A stretch of 18,138 nucleotides of DNA, from assembly GCA_946544695.1 (NCBI GenBank), contig CAMNMO010000013.1:1-18138 (forward strand), in the 5' to 3' direction. Source of the stretch: an uncultured Ruminococcus sp. Its GTDB lineage: Bacteria; Bacillota; Clostridia; Oscillospirales; Ruminococcaceae. Shown here piece after piece: positions 1 to 6,837 of this stretch. Position numbers and translations under genes: made by a program. The first letter of the stretch is position 1. The number at the start of each line of letters is the position of its first letter. Under the pieces are notes generated by a model. The model saw nothing but the letters and a program-made list of their open reading frames with translations. It had not been told where the DNA came from and searched no databases.

Positions 1-175
1 CGACATAATCAAAGCTGCCGTCATCAGCTTCAACACTGACACCATCTGCGATATCAGCAGACGGCTTTGTACAGACCTTCCCGCCGACCTTTACGCAGCC
101 TGCCTTTATCATAGCCTTAGCACGTTCACGGCTTCTGGCAAGACCATTTTCTGTAAGGTAAAGATCAAGTCTCAT
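1..175 (-). CDS. tlyA: TlyA-family rRNA 2'-O-methyltransferase / hemolysin A homologue (N-terminal fragment)
   Basis: The gene begins at ATG 173-175 and is cut by the window edge after about 58 codons. The visible part is an S4 RNA-binding domain: it opens MRLDLYLTENGLARSRERAK and continues with an AGCVKVGGK stretch and a TKPSADI turn, the usual opening of TlyA/YqxC proteins. Family members carry an FtsJ-like SAM-dependent methyltransferase domain after S4, and mycobacterial TlyA methylates ribose in 16S and 23S rRNA; that domain lies outside the window. The start overlaps the end of dxs by 11 nt, implying translational coupling, and the order dxs-tlyA matches B. subtilis dxs-yqxC. The S4 domain alone could belong to another S4 protein, but the neighbourhood supports TlyA. 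Confidence 0.87.
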   Translation of the reverse strand, partial: MRLDLYLTENGLARSRERAKAMIKAGCVKVGGKVCTKPSADIADGVSVEADDGSFDYV

Positions 176-2015
176 CTTTAAGTTTTTCCTCCACCGTCGC
201 AGCTATCTTTTCGGCTGACAATCCAAGCTTATCAAGCAGAGAATCAGTCTCTCCGTGTGTAACAAAACCGTTTATGCAGAACGTATACACGTTCCCACAT
301 TCAGCAGCCAGCTTCTGTGACAGCGAACCCTCGGAATATGCTTCTTCAAAGAAGAAAACTTTGTCATAACCTCTGACAGTATCCAGTAGTTCTGCTGTAA
401 AGGGATATACCTTTACAAGTTTTATTGTGTCACAGATGATGTCTTTTTCGCTGAGAGTATCTGCAGCTTTTCTGACATTATCATAAAGTCTGCCATAGGT
501 CATTATAAGCGTTTTGCTGCCGTTTTCCCTACATACAAAAGCACCGGAAGAACTGTCAAGCATGTTACTTGACACATCTCTGCCTCTCGGATAACGTACA
601 ACTGCGATGCCTTTGTCTTTGAGAACAGCTTTTTTTAGACAGACTCTCAGTTCCTCATAGCCTGAAGGCGAATAGATAGTCACACCCGGTATGGTCGTGA
701 GGAAGGATATGTCAAATATACCCTGATGAGTCTCACCGTCACTGCCGACAATGCCTGCACGGTCAACGCATATCACAGCGTGAAGCCCGCCGATGGCAAG
801 GTCATGGATAAGCTGATCGTAACTGCGCTGTAAAAATGAGGAATATACAGCGAATACAGGTATCATGCCTTCGGAAGCCAGTCCCCCGCAGAAGGTCACA
901 GCATGTTCTTCTGCAATGCCCACATCAAAGAATCTTTCAGGGAAACTTTTGGCAAAATATTGCAGCCCTGTGCCGTACTTCATTGCTGCGGTAACAGCGC
1001 AGATGCGCTTATCAGCTCTGGCAAGCCTGCAAAGCTCCTTACCCATGACAGAAGAATAGCTGTCAGGGCTGACAACATCGGGATTGCCTGTTGATATCTC
1101 GAATGAACCCACACCGTGAAATTCCCCGGGATTTGCTTCTGCGGGACCGTAGCCCTTGCCTTTTACGGTGTTTACGTGTACAAAAACAGGTTTATGCAGC
1201 GCTTTTGCAGCTTTGAGACCTGCCTCAAGTTCTTCTATATTATGACCGTCGAGCGGACCTATGAACTCAAAGCCCAGTTCCTCAAAGAGCGTGCTGTGCA
1301 GCAGCATGTTTTTGAAAGCATTTTTTGAGGACCTGACCACCTTTTTAACGGGTCGACCCACCACAGGTGTAACGTCAAGGACACGCTCAACGGCAGTCTT
1401 GGTCTTTTTATATGATGAAGTCGTGCGCATCTGCGAAAGATACTTCGCCATGCTGCCCACATTTCTCGAAATGGACATTTCGTTATAATTGAGTACGACT
1501 ATCATGTTAGTCTCACTCTTGCCTGCATTATTAAGACCTTCAAAGCTCATACCGCCTGTCATTGCGCCGTCACCGAGTACAGCTATGGCATGATGTTCAT
1601 CGCCTTTGAGCTTATTTGCATAAGCGATACCCAGCGCCGCTGAGATGGAATTTGAGCTGTGTCCGCTGATAAATGCATCATGCACAGATTCATCGGGTCT
1701 GCAAAAGCCCGAGATCCCGCCTTCTTTGCGGAGCGTATCGAACCTGTCCAGTCTGCCGGTAAGTATTTTATGAGTGTAAGCCTGATGACCGACGTCCCAC
1801 ACTATTTTGTCCTTAGGTGAATCAAACACTCTGTGCAGTGCAACAGTCAGTTCCACCGTGCCGAGGTTCGATGCAAGATGACCTCCGTTTTTGGAGACAG
1901 TTTTTATCAGCAAAGTCCTTATCTGCCTGCAAAGATCGTCGCACTGCTCGTAGTTGAGCTTTTTCAGATCGTCGGGCAGCTTCATATTGTAAAGATCGGC
2001 TTTTCTATCTGCCAT
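165..2015 (-). CDS. dxs: 1-deoxy-D-xylulose-5-phosphate synthase
   Basis: Condenses pyruvate and glyceraldehyde 3-phosphate into 1-deoxy-D-xylulose 5-phosphate, the first step of the MEP isoprenoid pathway and a precursor for thiamine and pyridoxal phosphate. It is a cytosolic, TPP-dependent enzyme. The 616-aa product matches the usual length of about 620. Visible signatures are GGHLASNLG (residues 44-52), the TPP/Mg motif GDGAMTGG (148-155) followed by NNAG, the HGVGSFE segment, IAEEHAVT with the TPP-activating Glu, and the DRAGIVGSDGETHQG substrate region. A TTG three codons upstream is open, but the strong GGGGGGAG site at 2025-2032 lies 9 nt from the ATG at 2013-2015 and touches the TTG, so the ATG is chosen. 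It follows ispA by 24 nt and overlaps tlyA, so both isoprenoid genes are probably co-transcribed. Confidence 0.97.
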   Translation of the reverse strand: MADRKADLYNMKLPDDLKKLNYEQCDDLCRQIRTLLIKTVSKNGGHLASNLGTVELTVALHRVFDSPKDKIVWDVGHQAYTHKILTGRLDRFDTLRKEGGISGFCRPDESVHDAFISGHSSNSISAALGIAYANKLKGDEHHAIAVLGDGAMTGGMSFEGLNNAGKSETNMIVVLNYNEMSISRNVGSMAKYLSQMRTTSSYKKTKTAVERVLDVTPVVGRPVKKVVRSSKNAFKNMLLHSTLFEELGFEFIGPLDGHNIEELEAGLKAAKALHKPVFVHVNTVKGKGYGPAEANPGEFHGVGSFEISTGNPDVVSPDSYSSVMGKELCRLARADKRICAVTAAMKYGTGLQYFAKSFPERFFDVGIAEEHAVTFCGGLASEGMIPVFAVYSSFLQRSYDQLIHDLAIGGLHAVICVDRAGIVGSDGETHQGIFDISFLTTIPGVTIYSPSGYEELRVCLKKAVLKDKGIAVVRYPRGRDVSSNMLDSSSGAFVCRENGSKTLIMTYGRLYDNVRKAADTLSEKDIICDTIKLVKVYPFTAELLDTVRGYDKVFFFEEAYSEGSLSQKLAAECGNVYTFCINGFVTHGETDSLLDKLGLSAEKIAATVEEKLKDET

Positions 2016-2024
2016 ACTTTTCAA

Positions 2025-2032
2025 CTCCCCCC
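2025..2032 (-). promoter_or_regulatory. dxs ribosome binding site
   Basis: GGGGGGAG on the minus strand lies 9 nt before ATG 2013-2015. It decides the start, because the alternative TTG at 2022-2024 would have no spacer at all. Confidence 0.75.
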
Positions 2033-2039
2033 GCTGAGA

Positions 2040-2933
2040 TCATGAGCGTCTCTCCAGCAGTTCCTGCGTAAGCTCGTACATAAACTCATTATTGTCAAAT
2101 TTCCTGAGATGAGCCAGCGCCTGAACGGTCAGCTGAGATGCGATCTGCTTTGATCTGTCAAGCCCCAGCAGTGTAACATAAGTGTTCTTATGCTGATCAC
2201 TGTCGCTGCCTATTGGCTTGCCAAGTTCCTCAAATGTGCCTGTTACATCGAGGATATCATCAACTATCTGGAATGCCCTGCCCATTGCCTGCGCATAGTC
2301 AGCCGCAGCGGGAATGAGTTCCATCTTTCCAGAAAGCACCACGCCCATCACGCATGCAGCTTCGATAAGAGCACCTGTTTTACAAGCCTGAAGGGTGTTG
2401 AGCGTTTCGATATCTATTTCCTCGTTCTCGGTCTGAAGGTCGATGACCTGACCGCCTATCATGCCGTTTGTACCTATCGCTTTTGAAAGCACGGATATGA
2501 GCATGACAGCTTTATCGGCAGATACTGTGCCTTCCATTGCGCAGTCAGCTATAACTTCAAATGCGAGCGTATTCAGCGCATCACCTGCCAGCAGTGCGAT
2601 GTTTTCGGGAAATGCCTTATGACACGAGGGTTTGCCCCTCCTGAAATCGTCATCGTCCATACAGGGCAGATCATCGTGAATTAGTGAATAGGTGTGTATC
2701 AGCTCAACTGTGCATGCAAGCTTGAGCATCTTATCAAGGTCCTCGCCGCCGCACATACGGTAGAATTCCAGCATGAGCATAGGTCTCAGTCTTTTGCCGC
2801 CTGCTGTCAGCGAATACTCCATCGCCTGGAGCACTACCCCTTGCAGCTCAGGCTTATCTTCGGTGAATTTAAGCAGCTGCTCATCTATTTTCTCGGCATA
2901 AGCCTTCATGAGCTGCTTGTTATTATCAGTCAT
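2040..2933 (-). CDS. ispA: Farnesyl diphosphate synthase (short-chain trans-prenyltransferase)
   Basis: Adds isopentenyl diphosphate to DMAPP and GPP to make farnesyl diphosphate, which feeds undecaprenyl phosphate and quinone synthesis. The 297-aa product shows GGKRLRP (residues 45-51), the first Asp-rich motif DDLPCMD (87-93) followed by DDDFRRGKPS, GGQVIDL (160-166), and the second Asp-rich motif DDILD (225-229). A Tyr five residues and a Ser four residues before the first motif (TYSLIHDD) match E. coli IspA, so a C15 product is inferred. ATG 2931-2933 is preferred because the GGAG site lies 9 nt upstream; the in-frame ATG at 2937-2939, two codons earlier, is too close to it. The start overlaps the xseB stop by 8 nt (ATGACTGA). 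Confidence 0.95.
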   Translation of the reverse strand: MTDNNKQLMKAYAEKIDEQLLKFTEDKPELQGVVLQAMEYSLTAGGKRLRPMLMLEFYRMCGGEDLDKMLKLACTVELIHTYSLIHDDLPCMDDDDFRRGKPSCHKAFPENIALLAGDALNTLAFEVIADCAMEGTVSADKAVMLISVLSKAIGTNGMIGGQVIDLQTENEEIDIETLNTLQACKTGALIEAACVMGVVLSGKMELIPAAADYAQAMGRAFQIVDDILDVTGTFEELGKPIGSDSDQHKNTYVTLLGLDRSKQIASQLTVQALAHLRKFDNNEFMYELTQELLERRS

Positions 2934-3114
2934 TTTCATTTTCTCCGTTCATAATTTTTACCGTGAGCTTGGCGTTTTCCAGTGCTTTTTTGCTGTCAAC
3001 GGTAAGTCCTACGCCCTCTTTATAAAGCTCAAGGGCTTCATCGAGGGGGAGCTTATCGCTTTCAAGCTGCTTCACTATCTCGTCAAGTCTTTTAAGATTT
3101 TCTTCAAAAGTCAT
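2926..3114 (-). CDS. xseB: Exodeoxyribonuclease VII small subunit
   Basis: The 62-aa small subunit of ExoVII, which binds the helical region of XseA and is needed for single-strand DNA exonuclease activity. The typical MTFEENLKRLDEIVKQLE opening, the SDKLPLDEALELYKEG centre, and a second helix (DSKKALENAKLTV) form the two-helix hairpin of the Pfam family. Length is normal for the family (60-80 aa). An AAAGGCTG site sits 6 nt before the ATG. It follows xseA by 23 nt and overlaps ispA by 8 nt, the order found in B. subtilis. Confidence 0.95.
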   Translation of the reverse strand: MTFEENLKRLDEIVKQLESDKLPLDEALELYKEGVGLTVDSKKALENAKLTVKIMNGENEND

Positions 3115-3137
3115 ATATTTCAGCCTTTCGGTATATA

Positions 3138-4322
3138 TCAGGTTATTACAGCTTCGGCAGTGCCGTCAGCAAAGCGTATCGTCACCTTATCGCCCGCCTG
3201 GATATCTTTAACAGATGTAACAGCAGTCCCATCTTTTTCGGTGAGCGTATACCCTCTGCCCAGCACGTTGAAGGGACTAAGCGAATTGAGCTGTGACACT
3301 CCCCTGTCAAGCTGCATTTCACACATTCTGAGCTTATTCTCCATGAGAAGTCTCAGCTTGCTTTCTGTATCATTGAGGTGTTTCTCTGCTCCATTCAGTC
3401 TTCTGCGGGGCGATGATGCCTTGAGCCTTGTATCAAGTCTTTCCACATCTATCATCCTGCTGCGCAGATATATCCCGAATGAGTAATCAAGCTTTCGTTT
3501 GAGCGAATCTGCCGCTGCATACATATCGCCTATATCGGGCGTTGCAAGTTCAGCCGCAGCAGATGGTGTAGGTGCACGCATATCAGCTGCAAGATCAACA
3601 AGGGTGGTATCTATCTCATGTCCCACGGCGGATATCAGCGGGGTGACACATTCAGCCGCAGCCATTACCACCTTTTCATCATTAAAGACAGCCAGGTCTT
3701 CCGATGAACCTCCTCCACGGGAAAGAATCAGCGTATCAGCACCGCAGCTGTCGGCTTTTTTCAGCGCCGCACAGACAGAAGCGGGTGCAGTTTCGCCCTG
3801 CACCGCAGCGGGATACACTTCGACGGTACAAAGCGGATAACGTCTGCCAGCCACATTTAGGATATCCTGAAGCGCAGCACCCGTAAGCGAGGTGACCACC
3901 GCTATTTTCTTAGGCACGAAAGGTATCCTTTTTTTGCGGGACTCATCAAAAGCGCCCAGTTTTTTAAGCTTAGTCTTTACCAGCTCGGTCTGAGCATGTA
4001 CTATACCTGCATCACCAAGCACGGCGATATCAGCTGCAATTATCTGACAGCTGCCGTCACGCTCATAGACCTCAACATCGCCCATAACAAGCACACTCAT
4101 GCCGTTAGCGGGCAGTGCTTTCAGCTTTTTGACCCTGCCTGCAAACATTATGCATCTGATAGAACTGCTCTCGTCCTTGATAGAAAAGAAAGCATGACCT
4201 GTTTTGAAATGCACATTGAAGTCTGCTATCTCGCCTTTAACGGCGGCGCTTTTGAATTTGATCTCCTGTTTTATTTTGAATGCCAGCAGCTTATTCAGCT
4301 GACTGACTGTAAGCACACTCAT
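3138..4322 (-). CDS. xseA: Exodeoxyribonuclease VII large subunit
   Basis: Catalytic and DNA-binding subunit of ExoVII, which degrades single-stranded DNA to oligonucleotides during repair. The N-terminal OB-fold (residues about 1-100, opening MSVLTVSQLNKLLAFKI) is followed by the catalytic domain with SLTGAALQDI, SRGGGSSEDL, VGHEIDTTL and DMRAPTPSAAAE. The C-terminal GRGYTLTEKDG / AGDKVTIRFADG segment is the family's end motif. At 394 aa it is shorter than B. subtilis or E. coli XseA (about 450); the missing length appears to be in the helical region after the catalytic domain, where XseB binds. ATG overlaps the upstream TsaD-like gene by 4 nt (ATGA). Confidence 0.96.
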   Translation of the reverse strand: MSVLTVSQLNKLLAFKIKQEIKFKSAAVKGEIADFNVHFKTGHAFFSIKDESSSIRCIMFAGRVKKLKALPANGMSVLVMGDVEVYERDGSCQIIAADIAVLGDAGIVHAQTELVKTKLKKLGAFDESRKKRIPFVPKKIAVVTSLTGAALQDILNVAGRRYPLCTVEVYPAAVQGETAPASVCAALKKADSCGADTLILSRGGGSSEDLAVFNDEKVVMAAAECVTPLISAVGHEIDTTLVDLAADMRAPTPSAAAELATPDIGDMYAAADSLKRKLDYSFGIYLRSRMIDVERLDTRLKASSPRRRLNGAEKHLNDTESKLRLLMENKLRMCEMQLDRGVSQLNSLSPFNVLGRGYTLTEKDGTAVTSVKDIQAGDKVTIRFADGTAEAVIT

Positions 4323-5260
4323 TCTATCTGTCCTTTCAGTGCTGCGTATAAAGCAACACCCACAGCGTTGTCGCCCGAAAGCTCAGGGGTCGCAAAATAT
4401 GCGTCAAACCGTTTTTTCAGCCTGTCGGCGATGAGCTTGTCCGCCATAACACCGCCCGCATAAATAACAGGCATATCGCCGTATTCACGAAGCCCTGCGG
4501 CAGTCATGGCAGCTATTGTCTCATATATATAGTCAAGGCAGAATTTTGCGGTATCTTCGGGGGACTCCCCTTTATCCAGCATCTGCATACACTTGTTCTC
4601 AACTCCCGAAAGTGAGCAGTCCATACCTTTGACAGAAGGTCTTATCTTAAAGGTCCTCCCGCTTTTTAACGCCAGTTTTTCAAGCTCCTCTCCCCCGGGA
4701 AAAGGCAGACCCAGTCTGACAGCCAGCCTATCGATACACTGCCCTGCTTTAAGGTCGGAGGAACAGCCTGTTTCAGTCAAAGAAACGACCTTTTCTTTAT
4801 CCCGTCTGCAAAGCAGCATATCAGTAGTGCCGCCGCTTACATGAAAAGCAAGAAAAGGTTCGTCGTTATCCAAAAGTCCCAGTTTGCCGCAGGAATAGAG
4901 CGCAGCAAGAACATGACCTTTCTGGTGGGAAGTCCTGTAAACGTTTATGCCGTTTGCAGCCGCCACCGACCTGCAAACATTCTCGCCCACAAGGAAACAG
5001 GGCATATAGGAGCCCTCTGCCTCTCTCGGAGCATAAGAATACCCGCAGCAAGAAAGCTCTTTGCTTTGTGCAAAAAGCTTCTCCATCAGCACAGGCAGCT
5101 GTTTTGTATGATGGAACACAGCATCGCTCTGCCTCAGACCACGTTCACCCTGCTTCACAGGCAGCAGCTGACGTTCGGAAATGATCCTTCCGTCCGCAGT
5201 GTCATACAGTGCACAGCTTGTCCTGTAATTACTGGTATCTATCCCAAGACAGATACCCAT
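4319..5260 (-). CDS. Divergent TsaD/Kae1-family (glycoprotease-like, M22) paralog
   Basis: A 313-aa ASKHA-fold protein related to TsaD, the tRNA t6A synthesis enzyme once called O-sialoglycoprotein endopeptidase. It opens LGIDTSNYRTSCALYD (phosphate 1-like). It keeps the HxxxH metal-binding pair as H112 and H116 (SHQKGH), the SGGTTDM nucleotide loop (142-148; TsaD has SGGHTQL), the D177-R-L-A region before FPGG (187-190), an SLSGVENK segment in place of FSGLKT, AGGVMAD (268-274), and Asp297 in SGDNA, matching the third metal ligand. It is shorter and clearly diverged from true TsaD (about 340 aa), so the organism should encode a separate TsaD elsewhere. It overlaps xseA by 4 nt and nusB by 1 nt, occupying the place of folD in B. 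subtilis. The precise substrate is unknown. Confidence 0.82.
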   Translation of the reverse strand: MGICLGIDTSNYRTSCALYDTADGRIISERQLLPVKQGERGLRQSDAVFHHTKQLPVLMEKLFAQSKELSCCGYSYAPREAEGSYMPCFLVGENVCRSVAAANGINVYRTSHQKGHVLAALYSCGKLGLLDNDEPFLAFHVSGGTTDMLLCRRDKEKVVSLTETGCSSDLKAGQCIDRLAVRLGLPFPGGEELEKLALKSGRTFKIRPSVKGMDCSLSGVENKCMQMLDKGESPEDTAKFCLDYIYETIAAMTAAGLREYGDMPVIYAGGVMADKLIADRLKKRFDAYFATPELSGDNAVGVALYAALKGQIE

Positions 5261-5673
5261 TATTCCTCTTCCTTCTTGATATCCTTGGCAAATGCACCAA
5301 GCAGACCGTTAACAAAGGATATATCGGGGTCAAGCGCATACTTTTCGGTAAGGCTGACAGCTTCGCTGATAGCCACATTCACGGGCACCTTCTCATCGTA
5401 CAGCGCCTCATAGATGGCAAGCCTCAGCACAGCAAGATCCACCTTTGGTATACGATTTACAGCACGCTTGTTGGAATACTTTCCTATTATTCCGTCAAGT
5501 TCTTCCTGCTTATCGAACAGTTCACGCACCAGTGCCTTGACCTCGTCGTTCATCGGTATGAATTCCTCAAGGTCCCCGGCATTTTCAAATATCTTATCCA
5601 GATCATCATCTAAAAACAATTTTTCAAAAGACAGCAGAAACGCAGCCTGTCTTACTTCACGTCTAGCAGCCAC
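5260..5673 (-). CDS. nusB: Transcription antitermination factor NusB
   Basis: The all-helical RNA-binding partner of NusE (S10), which binds boxA in rRNA leaders and prevents premature termination. The 137-aa product has the family opening (ARREVRQAAFLLSFEKLF) and the hallmark C-terminal region: NRIPKVDLAVLRLAIYE, then VPVNVAISEAVSLTEKY, then FVNGLLGAFAKD. Translation starts at GTG 5671-5673, placed by a TTAGGAG site 7 nt upstream. The stop shares one base with the next start (TAATG), so the TsaD-like gene is probably translationally coupled. It follows yqhY by 17 nt. Confidence 0.96.
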   Translation of the reverse strand: MAARREVRQAAFLLSFEKLFLDDDLDKIFENAGDLEEFIPMNDEVKALVRELFDKQEELDGIIGKYSNKRAVNRIPKVDLAVLRLAIYEALYDEKVPVNVAISEAVSLTEKYALDPDISFVNGLLGAFAKDIKKEEE

Positions 5674-5690
5674 ACAAACACTCCTAACAA

Positions 5691-6047
5691 TTATTGATTA
5701 TCACTGAAATGTACGCCGCAGACAGTTACATTGACCTTTGCGACAGTCAGACCCAGCATGGTCTGTACAGAGCTTTTTACCTGCTCCTGTATCTGTTCAG
5801 CCGCAGCGATAGCATTCGTGCCGCTGTTGAGTATAACGCCTATCGATACGCTAAGAACATCATCTACCAGCCCTATCCTGATGTTGCCGACACTTTCCTG
5901 TCTCAGCCAGATCTGGCGGGGCGTTTTCATAACGGGCGCAACACCGTAAACTCCGTCTATCTCGGTGATGGAGTTGGTGATTATCTGTGCGATAACGTCC
6001 TGATTTATGTGAAGACTCTTTTCGACCTTATTGGTATTTTCTGACAT
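5691..6047 (-). CDS. yqhY: Asp23/Gls24 (DUF322) family protein, YqhY-like
   Basis: A 118-aa cytosolic protein of the Asp23 family. Visible family features are the opening helix (SLHINQDVIAQIITNSITEIDGV), the VYGVAP turn, strands around LSVSIGVILNSGTN, and the closing helix and strand (EQIQEQVKSSVQTMLGL, then VAKVNVTVCGVHF). In B. subtilis yqhY lies in the accB-accC-yqhY-nusB cluster and has been linked to control of acetyl-CoA carboxylase. Here nusB follows but accBC are absent. An open TTG 11 codons upstream is rejected because GGGAGG at 6055-6060 sits 7 nt before ATG 6045-6047. This is the first gene of the operon behind the promoter at 6110-6138. Confidence 0.9.
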   Translation of the reverse strand: MSENTNKVEKSLHINQDVIAQIITNSITEIDGVYGVAPVMKTPRQIWLRQESVGNIRIGLVDDVLSVSIGVILNSGTNAIAAAEQIQEQVKSSVQTMLGLTVAKVNVTVCGVHFSDNQ

Positions 6048-6054
6048 TATTATA

Positions 6055-6060
6055 CCTCCC
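6055..6060 (-). promoter_or_regulatory. yqhY ribosome binding site
   Basis: GGGAGG on the minus strand, 7 nt before ATG 6045-6047. It fixes the start against an in-frame TTG at 6078-6080. Confidence 0.7.
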
Positions 6061-6072
6061 GTCACATATTCA

Positions 6073-6088
6073 AGGGGCAAAGTCCCCT
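6073..6088 (-). other. Small leader hairpin upstream of yqhY
   Basis: AGGGG pairs with CCCCT around a 6-nt loop in the predicted 5' leader, between the promoter and the ribosome binding site. Flanking TTCA/TGAA could extend it across an unequal bulge. No U-tract follows, so it is not a terminator. It might protect the mRNA 5' end; function unknown. Confidence 0.3.
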
Positions 6089-6109
6089 GCTATTTGTATA
6101 CTTGAAATT

Positions 6110-6138
6110 ATTATAACATATTTTTCTCATTCTTACAA
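6110..6138 (-). promoter_or_regulatory. SigA-type promoter of the yqhY-nusB-...-dxs-tlyA operon
   Basis: Read on the minus strand: -35 TTGTAA (6133-6138), 17-nt spacer, -10 TATAAT (6110-6115), with TG one base before the -10 making it an extended -10. The expected transcription start near 6103 leaves a leader of about 55 nt before yqhY. The flanks are AT-rich. No other promoter of this quality was seen further down this gene set, so it probably drives all eight genes. Confidence 0.85.
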
Positions 6139-6188
6139 GTATTTTTAAAGGATTTTTTTATAATTTAACAATTTTTTCGGCTTCACGC

Positions 6189-6239
6189 AAAAATAGTCCC
6201 GCACCGCATCACAGACAGTGCTGTAACGGGTGCAGGACT
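6189..6239 (-). terminator. Rho-independent terminator of the spoIIIA operon
   Basis: On the minus strand an 11-bp stem (AGTCCTGCACC with GGTGCGGGACT, one G-U pair; 6229-6239 with 6195-6205) encloses a 23-nt loop and is followed by ATTTTT. It starts about 30 nt after the spoIIIAH stop and separates spoIIIA from the promoter of the yqhY operon. The loop can itself form a short ACAG/CTGT helix. Confidence 0.8.
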
Positions 6240-6270
6240 TGAGTCGGAGTTTTCCGAAGAAAGCATGTAT

Positions 6271-6816
6271 TTAAGCTACGTCGAATATACGGATATTTTC
6301 GGCAGGCACTGTTACTTCGCTGAGAAGGATATCCTTTATCTGGGCGGCTTCGCTTGCGATAAGACCTTCGGGACCTGCTTTTACAACTATATTTGCATTA
6401 TCTCCGTCAAGATAGCAAACGCAGTCTGTAAAGCCTGCCGCCTTGACGAGCGATTCTATCTTGCTTTCAGATTCCATAAGACCAGTCATGGCGGCGGCTT
6501 CCTCTGCGGCAACTGCTTTTTCCTCCTCTGTTGCATCACCTCCGCCCATTATGGCTGACAAGGTCTCTTTTGCTTCGTCACGGGCGTTCATGCGTTCGAT
6601 GCGAGCCTGCGAAAAATAATCTTCGCTGTTTTTATCGGCAGTCACAAGTTCGGCTTCGCCGTAATTTATGCTCTGCTTTTCTATCTTGCCTGTGCTTTTG
6701 ATCTCTCCGCCTGATGATGACACTGCATAGTTAGCATAGACTGCTATCCCCAGCATAAGTGTCATTCCTGCGAGAACTATCTGTTTTTTACCTATTACAA
6801 AGCTTGGTTTTTTCAT
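6271..6816 (-). CDS. spoIIIAH: Stage III sporulation protein AH
   Basis: Mother-cell component of the channel between mother cell and forespore; in B. subtilis its extracellular domain binds forespore SpoIIQ. The 181-aa product has a short basic N-terminus, one transmembrane helix at about 11-31 (IVLAGMTLMLGIAVYANYAV), a linker, a helical stretch with the conserved SQARIERMNARDEAKETL, and a C-terminal YscJ/FliF-like ring-building domain (about 110-181). It is shorter than B. subtilis SpoIIIAH (218 aa), mainly in the linker. An AGAGGT site sits 8 nt before the ATG. It is the last gene of the operon, 21 nt after spoIIIAG and followed by a terminator. Confidence 0.94.
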   Translation of the reverse strand: MKKPSFVIGKKQIVLAGMTLMLGIAVYANYAVSSSGGEIKSTGKIEKQSINYGEAELVTADKNSEDYFSQARIERMNARDEAKETLSAIMGGGDATEEEKAVAAEEAAAMTGLMESESKIESLVKAAGFTDCVCYLDGDNANIVVKAGPEGLIASEAAQIKDILLSEVTVPAENIRIFDVA

Positions 6817-6837
6817 TGTTATGTACCTCTTTTCATT

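Noticed and set aside
2908..3486. 192-codon open frame on the plus strand across xseB and xseA
   Set aside because: Spans the opposite strand of two confirmed genes and their junction, with no motif of its own.
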